Below, one piece after another: positions 1 to 14,331 of a stretch of 64,000 bases of DNA. Position 1 is the stretch's first letter; the number at the start of each line of letters is the position of its first letter. The notes under the pieces were generated by a model. The model saw nothing but the letters and a program-made list of their open reading frames with translations. It made no database searches and was not told where the DNA came from. The DNA is from Orthonyx spaldingii (lineage: Eukaryota > Chordata > Aves > Passeriformes > Orthonychidae), in NCBI GenBank assembly GCA_013397795.1, contig VZTJ01004568.1, positions 568,309 to 632,308 on the forward strand, in the 5' to 3' direction. A program made the translations under genes and the position numbers.

Positions 1-3000
1 AGGTTTGATTGATAATACAGTGCAAGTTGGCCCATGCTGCCAAGATTCTTCTCTCTTAAATTAATGGCCACCCCACCTGCCCTAATCATACAGCCCAAAT
101 GATATTCCCCTTCTTATTTCAATTTTCTGGAGGCAAGGAAAGTGGAAAAGATCAGTCATTTATCTTCTAATAGCTGGATAATAGATCTATCACAACAAAA
201 CATCTGCACAAACTCAGTAATTTTTTTCCACAAAAGCAAAGCGTTTACCAACACAAAATCAGTAAGTTAAGAAAACATTGCTTTCCCACACATTTGGGTT
301 CTAAACTGAAATATTACATTATTAAATGAAGACTACTGTTGAAAAGAAGAGAGCCCAGCGTTTTTTCCCCATTTTGCCCAAATACACCGCTTTAGTGTAA
401 AAGGGTAAGGTCTTCATTGCAAAGCCATCACCAATTCCTAGGATCATTTTTTAATCAAAGGCTTGTCACTGAGAAAGGATCTGCACTTCATCTAGTAGCC
501 ATGCAGTCTGCAAAAGAAATCTCTATACTCACATACATGCATAAGGTGTTTTCACGCTCAAAATAGAGTTACAACTAAGTTGCATGTTATTATTAATAGG
601 AAATTATCACACCACAACAGACTAATAAATTCATTGTAACACAGATATGTCCCCAAACAAAACAAAATCTGATTAAAGCTACAGATAATAATCCTGGCAT
701 TTTTAATATACCCATCATCAGCAATAAATCCAGGCATTTTTAATATACCCTTCATCCATACAACTACATCTCAACTACATCCTGCCTTTCCTTTATAGAT
801 ACAGCTTTTCATATACTTTGAGATACTTTAATTCGGACTGTGGAATGGAAGTTGGAAGTTCTTTTTACTTTACAGGTTTGGATAACAGCGTGATTTCTTT
901 TCAATGCCAACATGGATTTTATTTTTCTTTTACCTGCTATAACTTAGATATCATTAATGAACTTGATTTGGATTGTTTACACAGCATTGTAAAATACACA
1001 GGCTGCTAACTACAGTCCTTCACAGTATCTTTTTCTTCCAACAGAAACTTACGCAACTTGCATTAAACCCTATGCATCAAAACTAGGTTATCACTGGACA
1101 GAAAAAACAGAATTAGAGTGAAGCAGTACAGAATCAACTAAAAAGAAAAGGGAACTAGTTTGCTCTAAAACACCCAATTATACTTTCACACATGACTAGC
1201 CATATTACTTTCAGAGAAAATTATTTTAGCATAGAATACAAGTATGCTATTAACTTCCCTTCTACATAAAATTGTATCAGCTGTTCAACTATCTAGAATT
1301 ATTAGAAAAACAAAAGGAGCAGGTATTCATGTTCTTGTACTTGCTTATCAAAATGTGAAGTACTCATAAAGCAAGGGTAAAAATATAACTAGGAGTTTAT
1401 AAGCTTCAATAATAAAAATACTTGTAAACATTTTATCTTTTCAAAGTTTAAATACACTTGTACAAAATCACAGATACGTTGATAGACTCTAATTCCTTGT
1501 TAGTTACCCTTGAGGGTATGTTAACAATGGCTTGCATTTGATAATCTTGAAATTTTAGATTAACTGAGAGCTTGTGTTTTAATTGAATCTTTGTGTTAAA
1601 GACACTCGAGAAGTAGAGTGATATTTCATTTATCTCACCAGAAATTTTAATGAAATGCCGGGTTAAGGTTAGATCTCATCTCATTTTAAGTTTTGCTTAC
1701 CTCAGCTTATATTACATTTACTACTGATTGAGACCTAAAAAAAGAAACAAATACTATACTGTCTGAAAAAGGGCTTAATTTTACTATAGTAAAATCCCCA
1801 TCCAGATAATTTCCTGCTATTTCAAATGTAAAATGACTCTGGCTAATTGAAATACATTGTGTCTTTTCTGTGCAACAAAAACTGCATTAATAACACACAA
1901 CAGCATGTTCTCTCCAAAAAAACCTCCTGGTTTACAGAAATTTAGAAGCATCTATATTTATTAGCTATTCTATCTCTAACATAACGATTACACCAGGAAG
2001 TTTCAAAAATCCTGCTTGAGGTCAAATAGCTATAGAAAATAAATAGATTTGGAGTAAAAGTTTACTTCTCATTAAAGTGCAGTCTCAAATATCACCCGAA
2101 AAAATATTAGACTGTTATATATATAGTTAATGCCACTAATTACATTCTCCCTCCAAATATGTCTAAACCAAATGGATTTAAAAAAATTAAATGTATTAAA
2201 CAGAAAAAATATCAAAAAATCCAAAATTATAATCAAAATAATCAACAATCAATCAACAGTGGATTTTCTCAGATCCAGTGGTTAACATACAATATAATAT
2301 GGCTTATCTGAGAATTATCAGCCCTTAAGTACACAGAAGTGCCAAAAGTAACTTGACGTTTCTATCAAGTGAAAAAAAGGTGGAAAACGACCAATATTCA
2401 ACAAAGTCACTAGGATTCTCCCACTCCGGGAAAAACACTATTTAATGAACAAACTGATTTGCTGACATTAGATAAGCACTAGTAGGAGATGAAAACTCAT
2501 GTTAATGTAAGAGAACAGCTACTCTGCATTCAACTGGAAGGAATCCAAAGATGTGTGTCAAGTAAACATTTATGGTTCTAGTTCGACATTATCACCCTAC
2601 AAATTTCAAGCATTTTGACTGTCAAACAGGCAACAGAAGCTGCAAAAAGCTGAGACATACCATTAATCAAATACAGGTACTTCGTAAGTCTATGACCAAA
2701 ACCTGTTGTTTTACACTTTGGTCCCATTTGTAGAATTCCTACAGCAGCAAAAGCACTTAACTTTCTTCAGCAAGACTGCAAAATACTATCTAAAAGTGTT
2801 TGTCTTTTTTATGTATGTTGAAGGAGCTTTCTCTTCTAGGCTAAGTGTATGAAGTGCAGCTTCCCTTAAAGAGTACAAAAAAGATGAATCAAATTAACAC
2901 TAAATTCCCCAGGATACAGCCTCATTAAGGCCTATAAAGTTGCTAGCCTAAGGCTACTTATGTACACACCTGTACTTAAGGACCACCACCTCTAAAGCAG

Positions 3001-5028
3001 CTGCATCTCCTCCAATTTTAAAGGCTGAAACTAGCTACAAATGGCATGTTGATTTCCCCACTGTGAGCAAATTGCTCTTTTCCAATTAGGGGCAAAGAAT
3101 ATGCTTATTCAGATTGGAGTTACCTGCTAACGAAACACTTGTGCACTACGCACATTCTATTAGCAAATGTGGAGGCTTTCTGGGAACATTCAGTGGTTCG
3201 TGACAAAAGATAACTACTTAAGATAACACTTTGCCATGCTACACTAGTCCCTCCAAAGCTATGCAATATTAAAGAGAGACAGATCCATTTTAGACCACCA
3301 CAAGCTGTGGAGTCTGGGGTGAAAGAGCACACCTATATGCAGAGAGTCTTAAAGAGAGAGCTGTATGTTTTCTTTTTGAAATAATTATTCTTCATATCAT
3401 TTCCCAAAGAGTAAGACTTCTGAAGCTGAGATGTCAGCCCAGACTGGAATCAGGGCCTGCTAGGGAACAGATAAAGAGGGATCAGAAGGAACAAAAAGTT
3501 GTAGCAGTTAACCATGTATGTCTCCAAACAACTCCAGTAGACCCAAGTCTAGTCTATCACTTTTAGCTATTGCTTCAGCTGGGATCTTCATAAATATGGT
3601 GTCCAATATTCAGTGCCACAGAGGCACCAAAATCATAGCACATACTAGTCAATGAACCTATTATCTCCTTACATGTAATTCCAAATGCCAAGGAGATAGA
3701 AGATCCAAACTACTCTATACTTTTTTGTTAATGTGTAAATGACTAGTCGTGGGATAACTTGCAATTTACTATATGGAATAAGGCCTAGGAAACAGAGTAA
3801 AAACTCAGGGATGTTACCGTTTTTTTGGTAGTTTTCTAGTCCTTCATTCCTCCACAGGTATTAACAATCTAATCTCACACTGACGGATTGCATGAATACC
3901 ATGAGCATGAACCATGAAAAAAAAAAGTACATGAAGAACCACTGCAGGTGCAACTTTACACAAGCCCAAAGGCCTCTGTGAAGTCAAGTACAGACGCAGT
4001 CAGGAGACCTAACTAACTGATTTACTGTCTGCTGAGCCATTAAGCTCTAACACACCTCTTTCAGTAACCCTTAAGTGAAAGTTGCAGGCAGTCTTTTAGA
4101 GAACAGGACCTACCATGCTCTGAACACCTTGACTGTGCTAGAACAATGGTGAATACAGTAATATGTGTTACAAAAATACTTAGCAAATAGGAGATGAAGC
4201 AACACACTATCTGGTACCTAGTAATACTTTCACATAGTCAAAAAGGATTACATTCATTTAATTAGTAACCTGAAAAGAAGAACAAGAGAACGTTTTAATT
4301 TACAAATCAGGTTTCTCTTTGAAATCTAACTTTGATTCTTTGGTCAATTACCTTTCTAGTTTACAAATGGGAAACTAATTTGCAAAATAAAATAAAGCGT
4401 GTGACCATTGTGAGACATCCAGGAGTTCATATGAAAAACCTGTAGCTATACAGGGCAGGTAATACATAACAGGAGTGTTAAATTTACAGAAATTATGCCA
4501 GAATATCTCTTATTTACCAGACTGGAAGTGAAGATACTGGCAAGAACAAACAACTGCACAGCAAATACACTTTTTAAATAAGTACACACACTGCAAGATA
4601 GATGGATGTCAATAGGCACACTGTGCATTATACACAAGTAATTTATTCTTACAGTACTACAAACTGACTGAAATTATCAAACTAATTTGCCAATGAGAAA
4701 GTGCATATGAAAATTTATAGATCAACACTTACACACTGATTCATATTACTATATAACTTTAATTTTAAAAATAAAGTTTAAAGAAGCATACATAAAACAC
4801 ATGCTAGCAAAAACATTAATTAACAGACTCACGATGCAAATAGAATTACATCTTATTAACGGATGGTCACTATTACAGTCATACCATAAGTGCATAAATA
4901 CACAATAATACTTCTATCTAAAAACACATCAGCAAGGGTTAGAAAAGCGTATTACTCACTGCTGAATGAGAGCCTCAGGAATAAACTCTTTAAAAGTATA
5001 TGCATGTGTCATAAAAACTGTTTCTTAC
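1..5028 (-). other. AP3B1 intron 6 (partial)
   Basis: AT-rich, single-copy-looking intron sequence. A near-duplicate of about 24 bp (ggcatttttaatataccc core) occurs at 695-718 and 732-755. No recognisable transposon, RNA gene or further AP3B1 exon was found. Its open frames are short and look like chance. Confidence 0.85.
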
Positions 5029-5095
5029 CGTACTTCTATCCTTCAAAAGCTTTTCTATCACTTCAATCAACATTTCCTTTTGCTCTGGGTCAAGA
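5029..5095 (-). CDS. AP3B1: AP3B1 exon 6
   Basis: The exon is 67 bp: one base completing a serine codon from exon 5, then 22 codons. The acceptor is TTTTTCCTTCCAG and the donor GTAAG, in phase 0. It encodes LDPEQKEMLIEVIEKLLKDR, then ST. In the vertebrate protein the next residues are LVAGSVVMAFEE; I found no exon coding for them in 1-5,028, so exon 7 must lie beyond the left edge. Confidence 0.95.
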
Positions 5096-8000
5096 CTGGA
5101 AGGAAAAATAAAATTATTTTAACTCATTTGGTCAGATATATCCAAACTTACACAGGTTTTTTTTTTTGTAACCTTTAGACACAAACTAGGAACAAAGAAC
5201 ATTGAAGAAACCACTTCCAAAAAAATCAAGTATTCCAAAGAACTCTTTGCAAAGAACTTGACTGAAAATAAGTTAGGAGTATAAAATTAAGTTATAAATA
5301 TTATTTTATCTCATATCCTTTATGTGTGTTCTACAGGAAACTTAAACTCATAAAAAAATAGGATCTAAGAAACATTAAGACAGGCCAACCAACATCATAG
5401 AGAACTTGACTGAACTTCAGATGTTAAGTGACAAGGTTCTCACTGCTTTTGCAGAAATGAATTTCAGCATGAATATAATTCAGCAGTGAATGAACATCAG
5501 GACAAAGAAGAATCATACTTTTATTATCTAATTATCAACATAAAGCTTCAAGTAAGACACTTCAACCACTTTTAAGTTAACCACTAATTTTAGTCAGAAG
5601 TACTGGAACTCAAAAATGTGGACGTATTCAAGTGTACCTATACAAACCTGGTGTGCAAGCTAATGAAAAATACACTGCTTCAAGTCCTACATAAGTAGTA
5701 AAAGCAGAGGAAAAACAAAAGTTGCAAGAAACAACCTTTGTAGCATCTTTTCATGTTACAAGAGCAGAGAAAAATTTGCCAGACATATCCACTACTGTCA
5801 AACTTATTTCTTAGGCAAGTAAGGACCAACTTTTCATTCCAGCTGCTTTTTCTTCATGGATCTATACACCATAGCAGAATTCAAAGCCCATCAGAAGAAA
5901 ACAGGAAGAGAAAGTGAGTACAAAGACCCATAGAAATGTGTAGTTCTATGCCTTTGAAAAGTCATTTCAATACGGATATAATTACAGATAAGTGAGAGAG
6001 TATTTGGTCATTACTGCATACTTCAGTTTTAATGCTGAGTGATTGACTGTCCTAATGCACAGTATATCCTTCCAGGTACAGATTCAGAAAGTGATTATCT
6101 AGCCGAGTACTACTTCACTAAGACTCTAACACCTAGCAATACTAGAACATGCAAAACGGTTAGCAAAACTTAGTTAGAAGCCACCGTCATCATAAGCAAT
6201 GCAATAGTACATTGTTCCATAAGTACTTTTATGATCACCTTTCATTCCAACTTCTAAAAGCAGCTTTGTAAAAGGAGTTCTACTGGATCTTCTGCCAAGG
6301 ACCAAAACCTTCAGAGGAAAAGCCGAAACTCTTTCAAATAGGTCTTTTTTTCAAATTTTCAAAATAGGCAGAAAATGGAGGGAGAAGGGAGTACTTGCAG
6401 CTAAAAAACTTGAGCAAAATAATTTTTTTATGTGATCAAGAAAGTCTTCAGTAAGCTGTTCAATAATTAAATTTACATTCCTCCCCCTCCCACTGTCCTG
6501 ATATTTTAGACAAGAAAGGGACCATTTTCACAGTGAAAATAACAGAAGAGGCTAAAGAGCTCTGTGATTTGCTCCCATTATGGCATCTAGAGCTAGTATG
6601 GAATCTACTAATACTAGTGATGGGACTTTTAAGTAGCCCTTCTCCAAACCTCACTGCAAACAGTACAGTTTTCAACTGATAGACAGAAGCTACTAATATC
6701 TTTAAAATACACTCTTAAGTGAAATAAGCAAAAGGTCTGACATCTTCAGTGATGAAATTACTTCAATATATCTGGCAATATTGATTGCACTGGACACATA
6801 TGTTGCTGTTCAGACTATGACTGAAATCTTTTCTGTTTGACATGTAAGCTTCCTGCTGTTAGGATTGACTGAACTACTAATAAACAAGCTCTTCTTAGGG
6901 CAGACATCCATACAAACACCATGACACTAAATACAAGGAAGATTGGAGTATTGAACCTGCATCCAGAACTCTGACTAGAGCACTGAAATACAGAACTATC
7001 AAACATGCAGTGAAGCTGGGAAAATCAAAAAGCAAATGGAGCATACAGACATATTACAGACTGTTACTACTTCTTACTCAAATGGTTGCAGAAGATGGAG
7101 TAGCTAGGTGTAGGAGAGTATAATAACTGTTGAGTGATCTTTACATCAAAAATCCATCCCCTTCAGGATTCCAGTTCTGACCAACTTCTACCTACTTGTC
7201 GCAGTAGGCCAATAGTTAGCCTTGCCACCAATGTATGATCAGTATTGCTGAATTGTCTAGCTACCAGTCATCTCCAAGATGCCTGTTAACTACTACCTAC
7301 TCTTGCTTACAGGCAAGTCAGCTGAGTCGGCCTGGGGACAGGTTAATTTGACAACCTCTTCACCAGTTTCCAATACTGCTGCTTCTTCCAGTGATGAAGA
7401 AAAGTATACTCTCTCCCTTGGCTCCATGGTTAACCAGCACTATCCAATACAGCATTTGTACAAGTGAGTTTTGAAAAAGTGAAAATAAAAGTTCACATGC
7501 TTTTTATAAACAGCTCCCAAATCCTACTACTAAAGACACAATTTTTAGCTCTAACTCCACTCAGAAGTAATCATGAAGCTTACTCTAGTCCAGGTAAGGA
7601 GGAATTTGCAGCTACAGCAGTTTGAAATCTTGCATTATGATACCTAGGATGCTTGCGAAATGAAAATCTGTGAAGGATGTACAGGCCCTCTGAACCACTA
7701 AGGAAACCTTTATAGAACACTAGTTTCACTAGTTTTCCTTTGTTATGTAAGCTACATGTCCATTTTACTACCACTAGGAATTCATTGCAAGTAGAAGGAG
7801 GTAAGGCCTGTTTCTCCAGATTCTGTTACTGTGTTTTTCACCATGTGCTCTACATTTTACCACAAAAAATGTCTTTTTATTGTATTTGCATGGATGACTT
7901 CCAGATGATGCCAATGACATCATATAAGCATAGAATTACATATGAACCAGCAATAAGAAAATATGCAAGTTATATTTGCAGATGCAATCATATCTGGAAA

Positions 8001-10278
8001 TTAGATGACAGATGAAAGGTCATTTTTAATCATTAGATTTCAACATTTTCCAGTTTTGCACCAATTACCAATAAACTCTTTAATCTGCTAGTAAAATAAA
8101 TTTTGCTGTCATGAAGAGAAGAAGTGGAAGCATCAATTTCAGTTAAAATTCCATGAAATAGCCTGCTGTCCAGATACTACTGTGCCTTGCTGTCACTAAC
8201 GGACCATTTTCTCCTGCTGAACTCCTCCAAAGAGTTTTTATACTATCAGGAAAAAAAACAGTAAAAAAGGATGTTCTATGTATAAAGGATAATTCAGGCC
8301 AAAAAGTTTTGTGTACTGGAACCAGTAGCTAAGAAAAAATAAACTACTCAAATGGCAGGAAGAGACTTTAAATCCATTCTCTTTTGTTAGGTTACATGAT
8401 AAAAAGGCATCACATGACAACACTAAAAAAAAACAAAAAAAAAGATCACCAGAAGGAAGGAGCCCCTACCCAGGTTTGCCAGAGAGCTGCCATGGAAAAG
8501 CCATCAGCCTCACAGTCCTGAAATGAACACATCATAAGGCAGCACCCCTAGAGCACCTTGAAGGCTTAGGGATATTACTAGTTACAGGGTTAAGAGTTAC
8601 TATGCAATGCCAGACAGAGGTTTTGGGATCATATAAGAGTTACTATGGGATGTTTATGGGAGAAATGAAAGGCAAGGAAATGGAGGGAATCTAAATGATC
8701 TTGGGAGGAACTAGAACAGGAAAATGGAGAGGTGCAAAAAGAAGCCAGTTGTATGTAATCAGTACACTTACCTACCCATGTTGTGAACGTGATGACTACA
8801 GAGGCAGTCTCTATTCTGTGTGCATGGGTGATAGACAGGTCTAAGCTCCAGTATCTGGAGTTAAACCATGGGATATACAGGCCTGTACAACTGCAGCAAC
8901 AGCAACCAGAGCAAGTATGTATGTCAGTGTGTGGCTGCCTGAGAATATCAAAACAGACTAGGAGGCTTGGGAAGCCAAGTATTGAAGTAGGGCCATAGAT
9001 CTAGGCTGGACACCTGTGTGAATGTCTGAGTGCAATAAATGGAGATTTTGTCTACCACAGGGCTCATGGCATTGACACCAACTACTGGAGAAACTGTAAG
9101 GTCTGGAAGTTTATTGAGATACCCATTTGAGTGTCTCAATCTCTCTGTTTCTCTCCCCATTTCCTTTCTACCTAACGCAAGACAAGTGGAGATAAGAAGG
9201 TATATGGGCCTCTTACAGCATAGCCTTAGTGTCTAAATCCAGATACTGTGGGATTCATGTGTTCAAGTGAAAGGGTTGGGCATGTGTGCGTCTGAGGGAG
9301 TCTGTAGTAGGAAGCGCAGAGGGTTTGCAAGCATTGTGCACTTGTGTGTGCCATTGATTGGGAGACTGGGGATCAAAAGCCCGTTACCGGAAACACTGAA
9401 CATCAAGGATCATTACTGGGGATCCATATTGTACACATCTAGGAACGCTAATGGGTCTGTATACTGATCAGCCAGAGTGCAACAGAGTAAGGCTGCTGGT
9501 GCTGGAATTGTCTGCATGACTGCTCATTTCTGTTTCTGCTGATCTGTATAGATGGCTGTGTGTTTGTGTGGTGTTTATCTATCTGCGTGTATGTGCACAT
9601 TAGGAACAAATGCTCAGCCTTGTGACTGGGTGATTTGAAGGGGCATAGAATTGCAGCAGCCTCAGGTTACCTGATTCAGAACCTCTAACATCTCTCAACC
9701 TCCACTCTTTGGCCTAGATGAAATAAAAGTGAAGTAGTAGAATAAATGCCTAGAGATGTTTTGCAAAGGTACAGGTTCTGTTGACCCTACCTCTGCAAAC
9801 CAGTACCCATGTCTTTATAAGAACTCTTCCACAAGAATTTCAGAAGAAAGAGGAAGATCTGAAAGATTTGGATTGTACAGATAAAATTTCTAGAAGTTAG
9901 CATTCTTTTGTCACATGTGCTGCAAACTACCTACAGGCAAATGCCTCAGAATGAAAGATACAGACTTGAAATAGAGAAATCTTAGATTCTGAGAATACCC
10001 ATCAAAACAGTTTTTACATAGATGAACATAACTATTATATTAAAATACAAAAGATAGTGCATCAGTTTCATTTTGTATCTCTTTATAGTTATCCTGTTAG
10101 TCTAGCAAACCAGAGAATTGTGTGAATTACAAACAACCAGGTGAGTGAGAGAATGTCTACACACACCCTATACGTTTAAAGAAATGGATCTGAGACATGC
10201 CAAACTCAAGGTAATCTTTATAAACACAGCCCACAACTATTGTAAAATTGTTTTTCAGTAATTGCCAGAATCACTTAC
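5096..10278 (-). other. AP3B1 intron 5
   Basis: Mostly plain AT-rich intron. From about 8,770 to 9,640 there is a G/T-rich island described separately. No recognised CR1 or LTR otherwise. Confidence 0.85.
8770..9640. repeat. degenerate GC-richer repeat island in intron 5
   Basis: This stretch differs in base composition from the surrounding intron and carries diverged recurrences of a CCAGnnACTGG-like core (ctccagtatctggag near 8,848, ccaactactggagaa near 9,076, tccagatactgtggg near 9,238) with intervening TGTGTGT-type runs. It resembles the island at 15.4-16.5 kb. I read it as an old tandem or minisatellite-like repeat, or an unclassified interspersed repeat; the family is unknown. Confidence 0.4.
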
Positions 10279-10439
10279 CTGTAGAGTTTTTGGATGGCAT
10301 GGGCTGCATTCTTTCTCACATAAGGAGATAAATCAGAAGAGGCTTCCTTAATAGCAAGCATCATAATAGGAACAATAATTGGGACACGTATACTGGATAA
10401 AACTCTTAAAGCACTTGCACGGATTAACTGATTAGGATC
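10279..10439 (-). CDS. AP3B1: AP3B1 exon 5
   Basis: The exon is 161 bp: 53 codons plus two bases, entering in phase 0 and leaving in phase 2. The acceptor is TTCTTTAG and the donor GTAAGT. It opens with DPNQLIRASALRVLSSIRVP, continues through IIVPIMMLAIKEASSDLSPY and ends VRKNAAHAIQKLY. The pattern DPN.LIRA.ALR....IRV and SPYVRK.AA.A..KLY is the adaptin N-terminal domain signature shared by the large subunits of AP-1 to AP-4 and COPI. Confidence 0.97.
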
Positions 10440-12671
10440 CTAAAGAACAGGAGTGAAGGGGGGAAATAAAATAAGGTTGTTCAGAAACAAATCATTAAAT
10501 TTGCTGCTGTGTTTACACTAATCAGTAACAAAATATTAAAACATGTAAATCTATCTATGTCAGACTGGCAAGTGAAGGCCATGCTAGTAAGAAAATGTGC
10601 CACACTTCACATGAAGAAATTTCCAAAACAAAAAGTAAAACTACAAAAGAGAACATCAACCATTATGAAAATCTGCAAATTTTACAAAGGAAAACCTTAA
10701 CATAATGCACTTTCCCAAACAAAATATGGGAATTATGGATAAAAAAGACTAATATTTTATTTAATAATCTGATACATTTGCTGCAATCCAAATGGAATTC
10801 AGATATTCTGAAAGACACACTAGCTCAATTTTATTATTTAAGAAATTTGATTATTTAAAAAACGTCAAATGAAAATGTTATTCTGAGTTGTGACATTCCC
10901 ACTCAAGTTCTTGACAACAAATCCATTTTATGCTTTACTGCAAGATATAAACTGAAGCTAATAACAAAAACAATTTTAAACAACATGTCAAAATATTAGG
11001 TTAAATGTTTTGAGACTTTTTTCTGTTTCTTATCTTTTCTTCTTTTGCCCCAGTTCTTGGTCATTTTTTACAATACTAGGGTTAGCTTGGAGATCCAACA
11101 CATCTGTATTTGGATGAACTGTTATGTAAACTTTATCCATTAATCATGGGCTTGGAACACAAGAGAAAAATGTTACTTAATCAAGTACTAAATCCTCTGA
11201 AATTTAGCAAAGTGAAATTGCAGCATCATTAATTCATTGTACTATGCAGTGTCTTGCCAGAAGGTAACCTCTCAAAGAACATTTTTCCCAAGGACTGAGA
11301 GCTGGCAACAAGTATTTTCAGACTGGTATTACCTAATTATCAATTAATCTAAGATCTCAAAACTCCTACATCTGAGAAACTTCTAAGTAGTAAGTAAGCA
11401 AGGATGGTGAAAGCCCTTTATTTGACCATTTTTGGAAAAATATCTTGTTCCTACCAGAGTTTGCAAAGCTCATCTGCAGTCACTTAAATTTAAAATAAAA
11501 AGTACCTTCCATAGAGGTAGGTAAAAAAATATATCCCCCCGCACATAAAGCTGCATTATAATCATTACAAATTGAGAAACAAAACATTATAAAAAATTAA
11601 CAGAGACCTATCTTTCATAACAGACTTAGTCATTGCTTTAGTTGCTGACTATCACCACTAGCTTGGTGTCTACCCCCTTGCCACACCAATAGTTCTTTTT
11701 TTGCTACTCAGCCACAACATTATCACTCCTCCTTTTGTTCTCATTACCCATAGCTTTTAAAAGAGTTATGCCGTGAGGAGTGTTCACTGTATACATATAT
11801 AATGAAAAACACTGGATACAAAGTCATTTGAATTCTAGCTTTTCATGGCAGTCACAGATAGTAAAGGCACCATTGAGATGAAAGTTCAAAGGGAGGGCAC
11901 AGAAAACACTCTAGTCAACCTCCTACAGCTGCACAACCAATGCTCTGATTGCAACATTTTCCAACAAGATGGACAGTATGGGTTAAGTGACATAACAGAA
12001 ATGAGTCTAGAGTACAAGAAGGGTACAAGAAAAACCCAGCCTTCTCTTTTTATAAAAACTGGCCAAATTTCAGAACAGAGACTTAATAATTATCTTTCTC
12101 CTCTCCACAGTCACACTCTGAAGGCAATCCTAAACTCTGCTGTCTAATCCCATTTCTCATTGTTATCTCATTTGAAACAAACGAGTACAAAATGCTATTT
12201 TTTCAGTGCTTTTAAGGAAAAAGTACCATGTGCAAGACACTGAATATTTTAATTTAGGTACTACTGTCTTCCTTATGTTTCAATTCCCTGTTGTACAAAA
12301 AGTCCTTTCTTTTACATAAACTAAAAGGAACACAGGTGGTTCATGGTAATAATGGGGTCTTTTTTCCACACACACAAGTTATGTTGGAATGAGCAAAGTC
12401 ATTCCAAAAATTAAATGTTTAGCATGTGGATTTGGAAGCACTATTCTGCTGTTTTTCTTTAGTGAAGTAATTTTACTTCTTTCAGGCTTACGTAGCTGCT
12501 TGACAAGGTTTGAGGTAGCACAGAAAACCTTGGTCAATCATGTAACTTGAATTACTTTATCAGATGTAGATATTTACATGACTTAGTTTACTGTACTACA
12601 CTTACACAGATTTTTTTTTTGGTGCTACCAGCCCAAAATTCCCTATAGAATGTTATTTAGCAGTCACTCAC
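10440..12671 (-). other. AP3B1 intron 4
   Basis: Plain AT-rich intron. A plus-strand 100-codon open frame at 11,845-12,147 shows no recognisable domain and is antisense to the gene; I treat it as chance. Confidence 0.8.
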
Positions 12672-12767
12672 TTTTAAAGCACGCTGGAAAGTACTGATGG
12701 ACAATAATGCTAGATCTTGCTGCTCCTCTGCGTAGCGCATCAGATAAACGTATACAAGCTTTTTTAT
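12672..12767 (-). CDS. AP3B1: AP3B1 exon 4
   Basis: The exon is 96 bp, 32 codons, phase 0 at both ends, with acceptor CAG (after TTTTTTCTTTT) and donor GTGAGT. It encodes IKKLVYVYLMRYAEEQQDLA, then LLSISTFQRALK. The KKLVYVYL.RYAEE segment is one of the most conserved signatures of beta adaptins; beta-1 and beta-2 have KKLVYLYLMNYAK at this place. This exon was the key to identifying the gene. Confidence 0.97.
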
Positions 12768-14185
12768 CTGAAAAGAAAAAACACAGTGAACATCACCATG
12801 AGAAAGTTTTAGAATGCTATAAAAGTCACTACTAGGTTTCACATTTTTATCAAGATTTTCCTTTTTGAAGAAAAAGCTAACAGATCCCTGGAGCACTCAC
12901 ATGCTTCTCCAATGTCTTACAAAATGCCTGAGGTGCTACAATGCTATCTAATTAATTAAACAGTTAGATGGAGGCTAATAACACAAAGTATTGCTTTATA
13001 TTATTAACTAGTAAATTAAGACTTGAATAATCTAAGATGTTGACATGGGAAAACTGATCACTTGAGCACACCTTTTTTTTTTTAGTAGAAAATAGGTTAA
13101 ACTGCAACAGACAAGAATTTCAACAAGTCCATTTTATTTTACCCTGAAACTCAAAATCAATTAACACATTTGAAAGTGAATATAACTTCCAGCTGAAGTG
13201 TGATAACTTACACTGTTCAAGTCTGATTAAAAGAGCACTTGTCTTGGATGAAAACAAAGGATGTCAGATTCACCTTCGCATGACTACAAGCATTCAAAAG
13301 ACAAAATATAAGCATACTACAAAGGATGCAACGTCCAAAGATTAAGAAAACCTCAGGATGATTTTGGGGAGGAGGGTATTCAATTTAGTTCACTTTACCC
13401 CCTCATGACCACTACACACCCAGGAAGCAGTGAAAACATTTTTTAATATTTGAGTAGTAAACTGACGGTTGGGGTTTATAATGGAAAATTCTGAAAGACC
13501 CTCAACTACAGCTGTGCTAATAATTACTGTCAATATCAGAAGATCTATCTTTGTGCCAATTCTGGCAAAAAAACCCCATAATATTAAATCACAGAAGGTT
13601 GTATTTTTTGTTCAGCTATAGAGAAGTAGCAATCAACATTGACCACAAGAGGCCTGTGCACTGAATGACTGCAGGTGTGCAAAGAAAGCCTCCTTTCCTT
13701 GAAACCACTCTGTGACTAGAAATGGAAGCACTCAGAGCTTCGTGACTACACTATTCTTTCACCATTTACCTTCATTCAATGTTAAAATGCTCTGTTCTAT
13801 AAAGCTAATCATAACAGGGGCACACTAGGCTTGAGGAACACAGGCAGATTTGTTTAATTAATTTATCAATATAAGCACATCAAAATCCATGAATTATTGA
13901 TGAAGACTGATTTTTGTTCTATACCACCAATTGTTTATTAGGTCACTTTTTGTATCCTTACCATCCATGACTTGATGCACATAATCAAGCTGAGGTCAGC
14001 ATGTACTTACAAATACAAATCATAAGGCACTTCTGTAAACAATAAGATGCCCTTTGCTTCTCTTCAAATAAATTAACATGTTATTCCACTTCTTCATCTC
14101 CATTTTCCTGCATCAGAGCATTCAGCCTTGATTTAGAAAAAATATAGCAGCCATTTCTGGGCAGGAAATTCACATGGATACAAAG

Positions 14186-14331
14186 TCACAGAATAACAAA
14201 ATATTCTGAGTTGGAAGCGACCACAAGGATCACTGAGTCCAGCTCTTAAATGAATGGTCCATACAGGGATGAACTCACAACTTAGGTGTTATTAGCATCA
14301 TGCTCTAACCAATTGAGTTACTCCCAGGGTT
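14186..14331 (-). mobile_element. TguSINE1-like SINE (tRNA-Ile head, CR1-like tail)
   Basis: Read on the minus strand, the 5' half from about 14,331 is a decayed tRNA-Ile(AAU): the D-arm region reads AACTCAATTGGTTAGAGCAT, the anticodon region GATGCTAATAACACC, and the T-arm GAGTTCATCCC, followed by TGTATGGACCA. The 3' half matches the end of CR1 (GGACTCAGTGATCCTTGTGG ... TTCCAACTCAGAATATT, ending TTCTGTGA). A tRNA-Ile promoter fused to a CR1-type 3' end is the structure described for TguSINE1 of zebra finch and other passerines, which was mobilised by CR1. Box A and box B are mutated, so it is probably silent. Confidence 0.85.

Noticed and set aside
1..5028. AP3B1 exon 7
   Set aside because: I looked for the coding sequence that should follow the exon 6 residues (LVAGSVVMAFEE) on the minus strand and found no match, so intron 6 extends past the left edge.
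11845..12147. 100-codon plus-strand frame in intron 4
   Set aside because: Antisense to AP3B1, without promoter, splice sites or recognisable domain, and of a length expected by chance.
14250..14331. tRNA-Ile gene on the minus strand
   Set aside because: The tRNA-like part is mutated in both arms and continues directly into a CR1-like tail, so it is a SINE head and not a functional tRNA gene.
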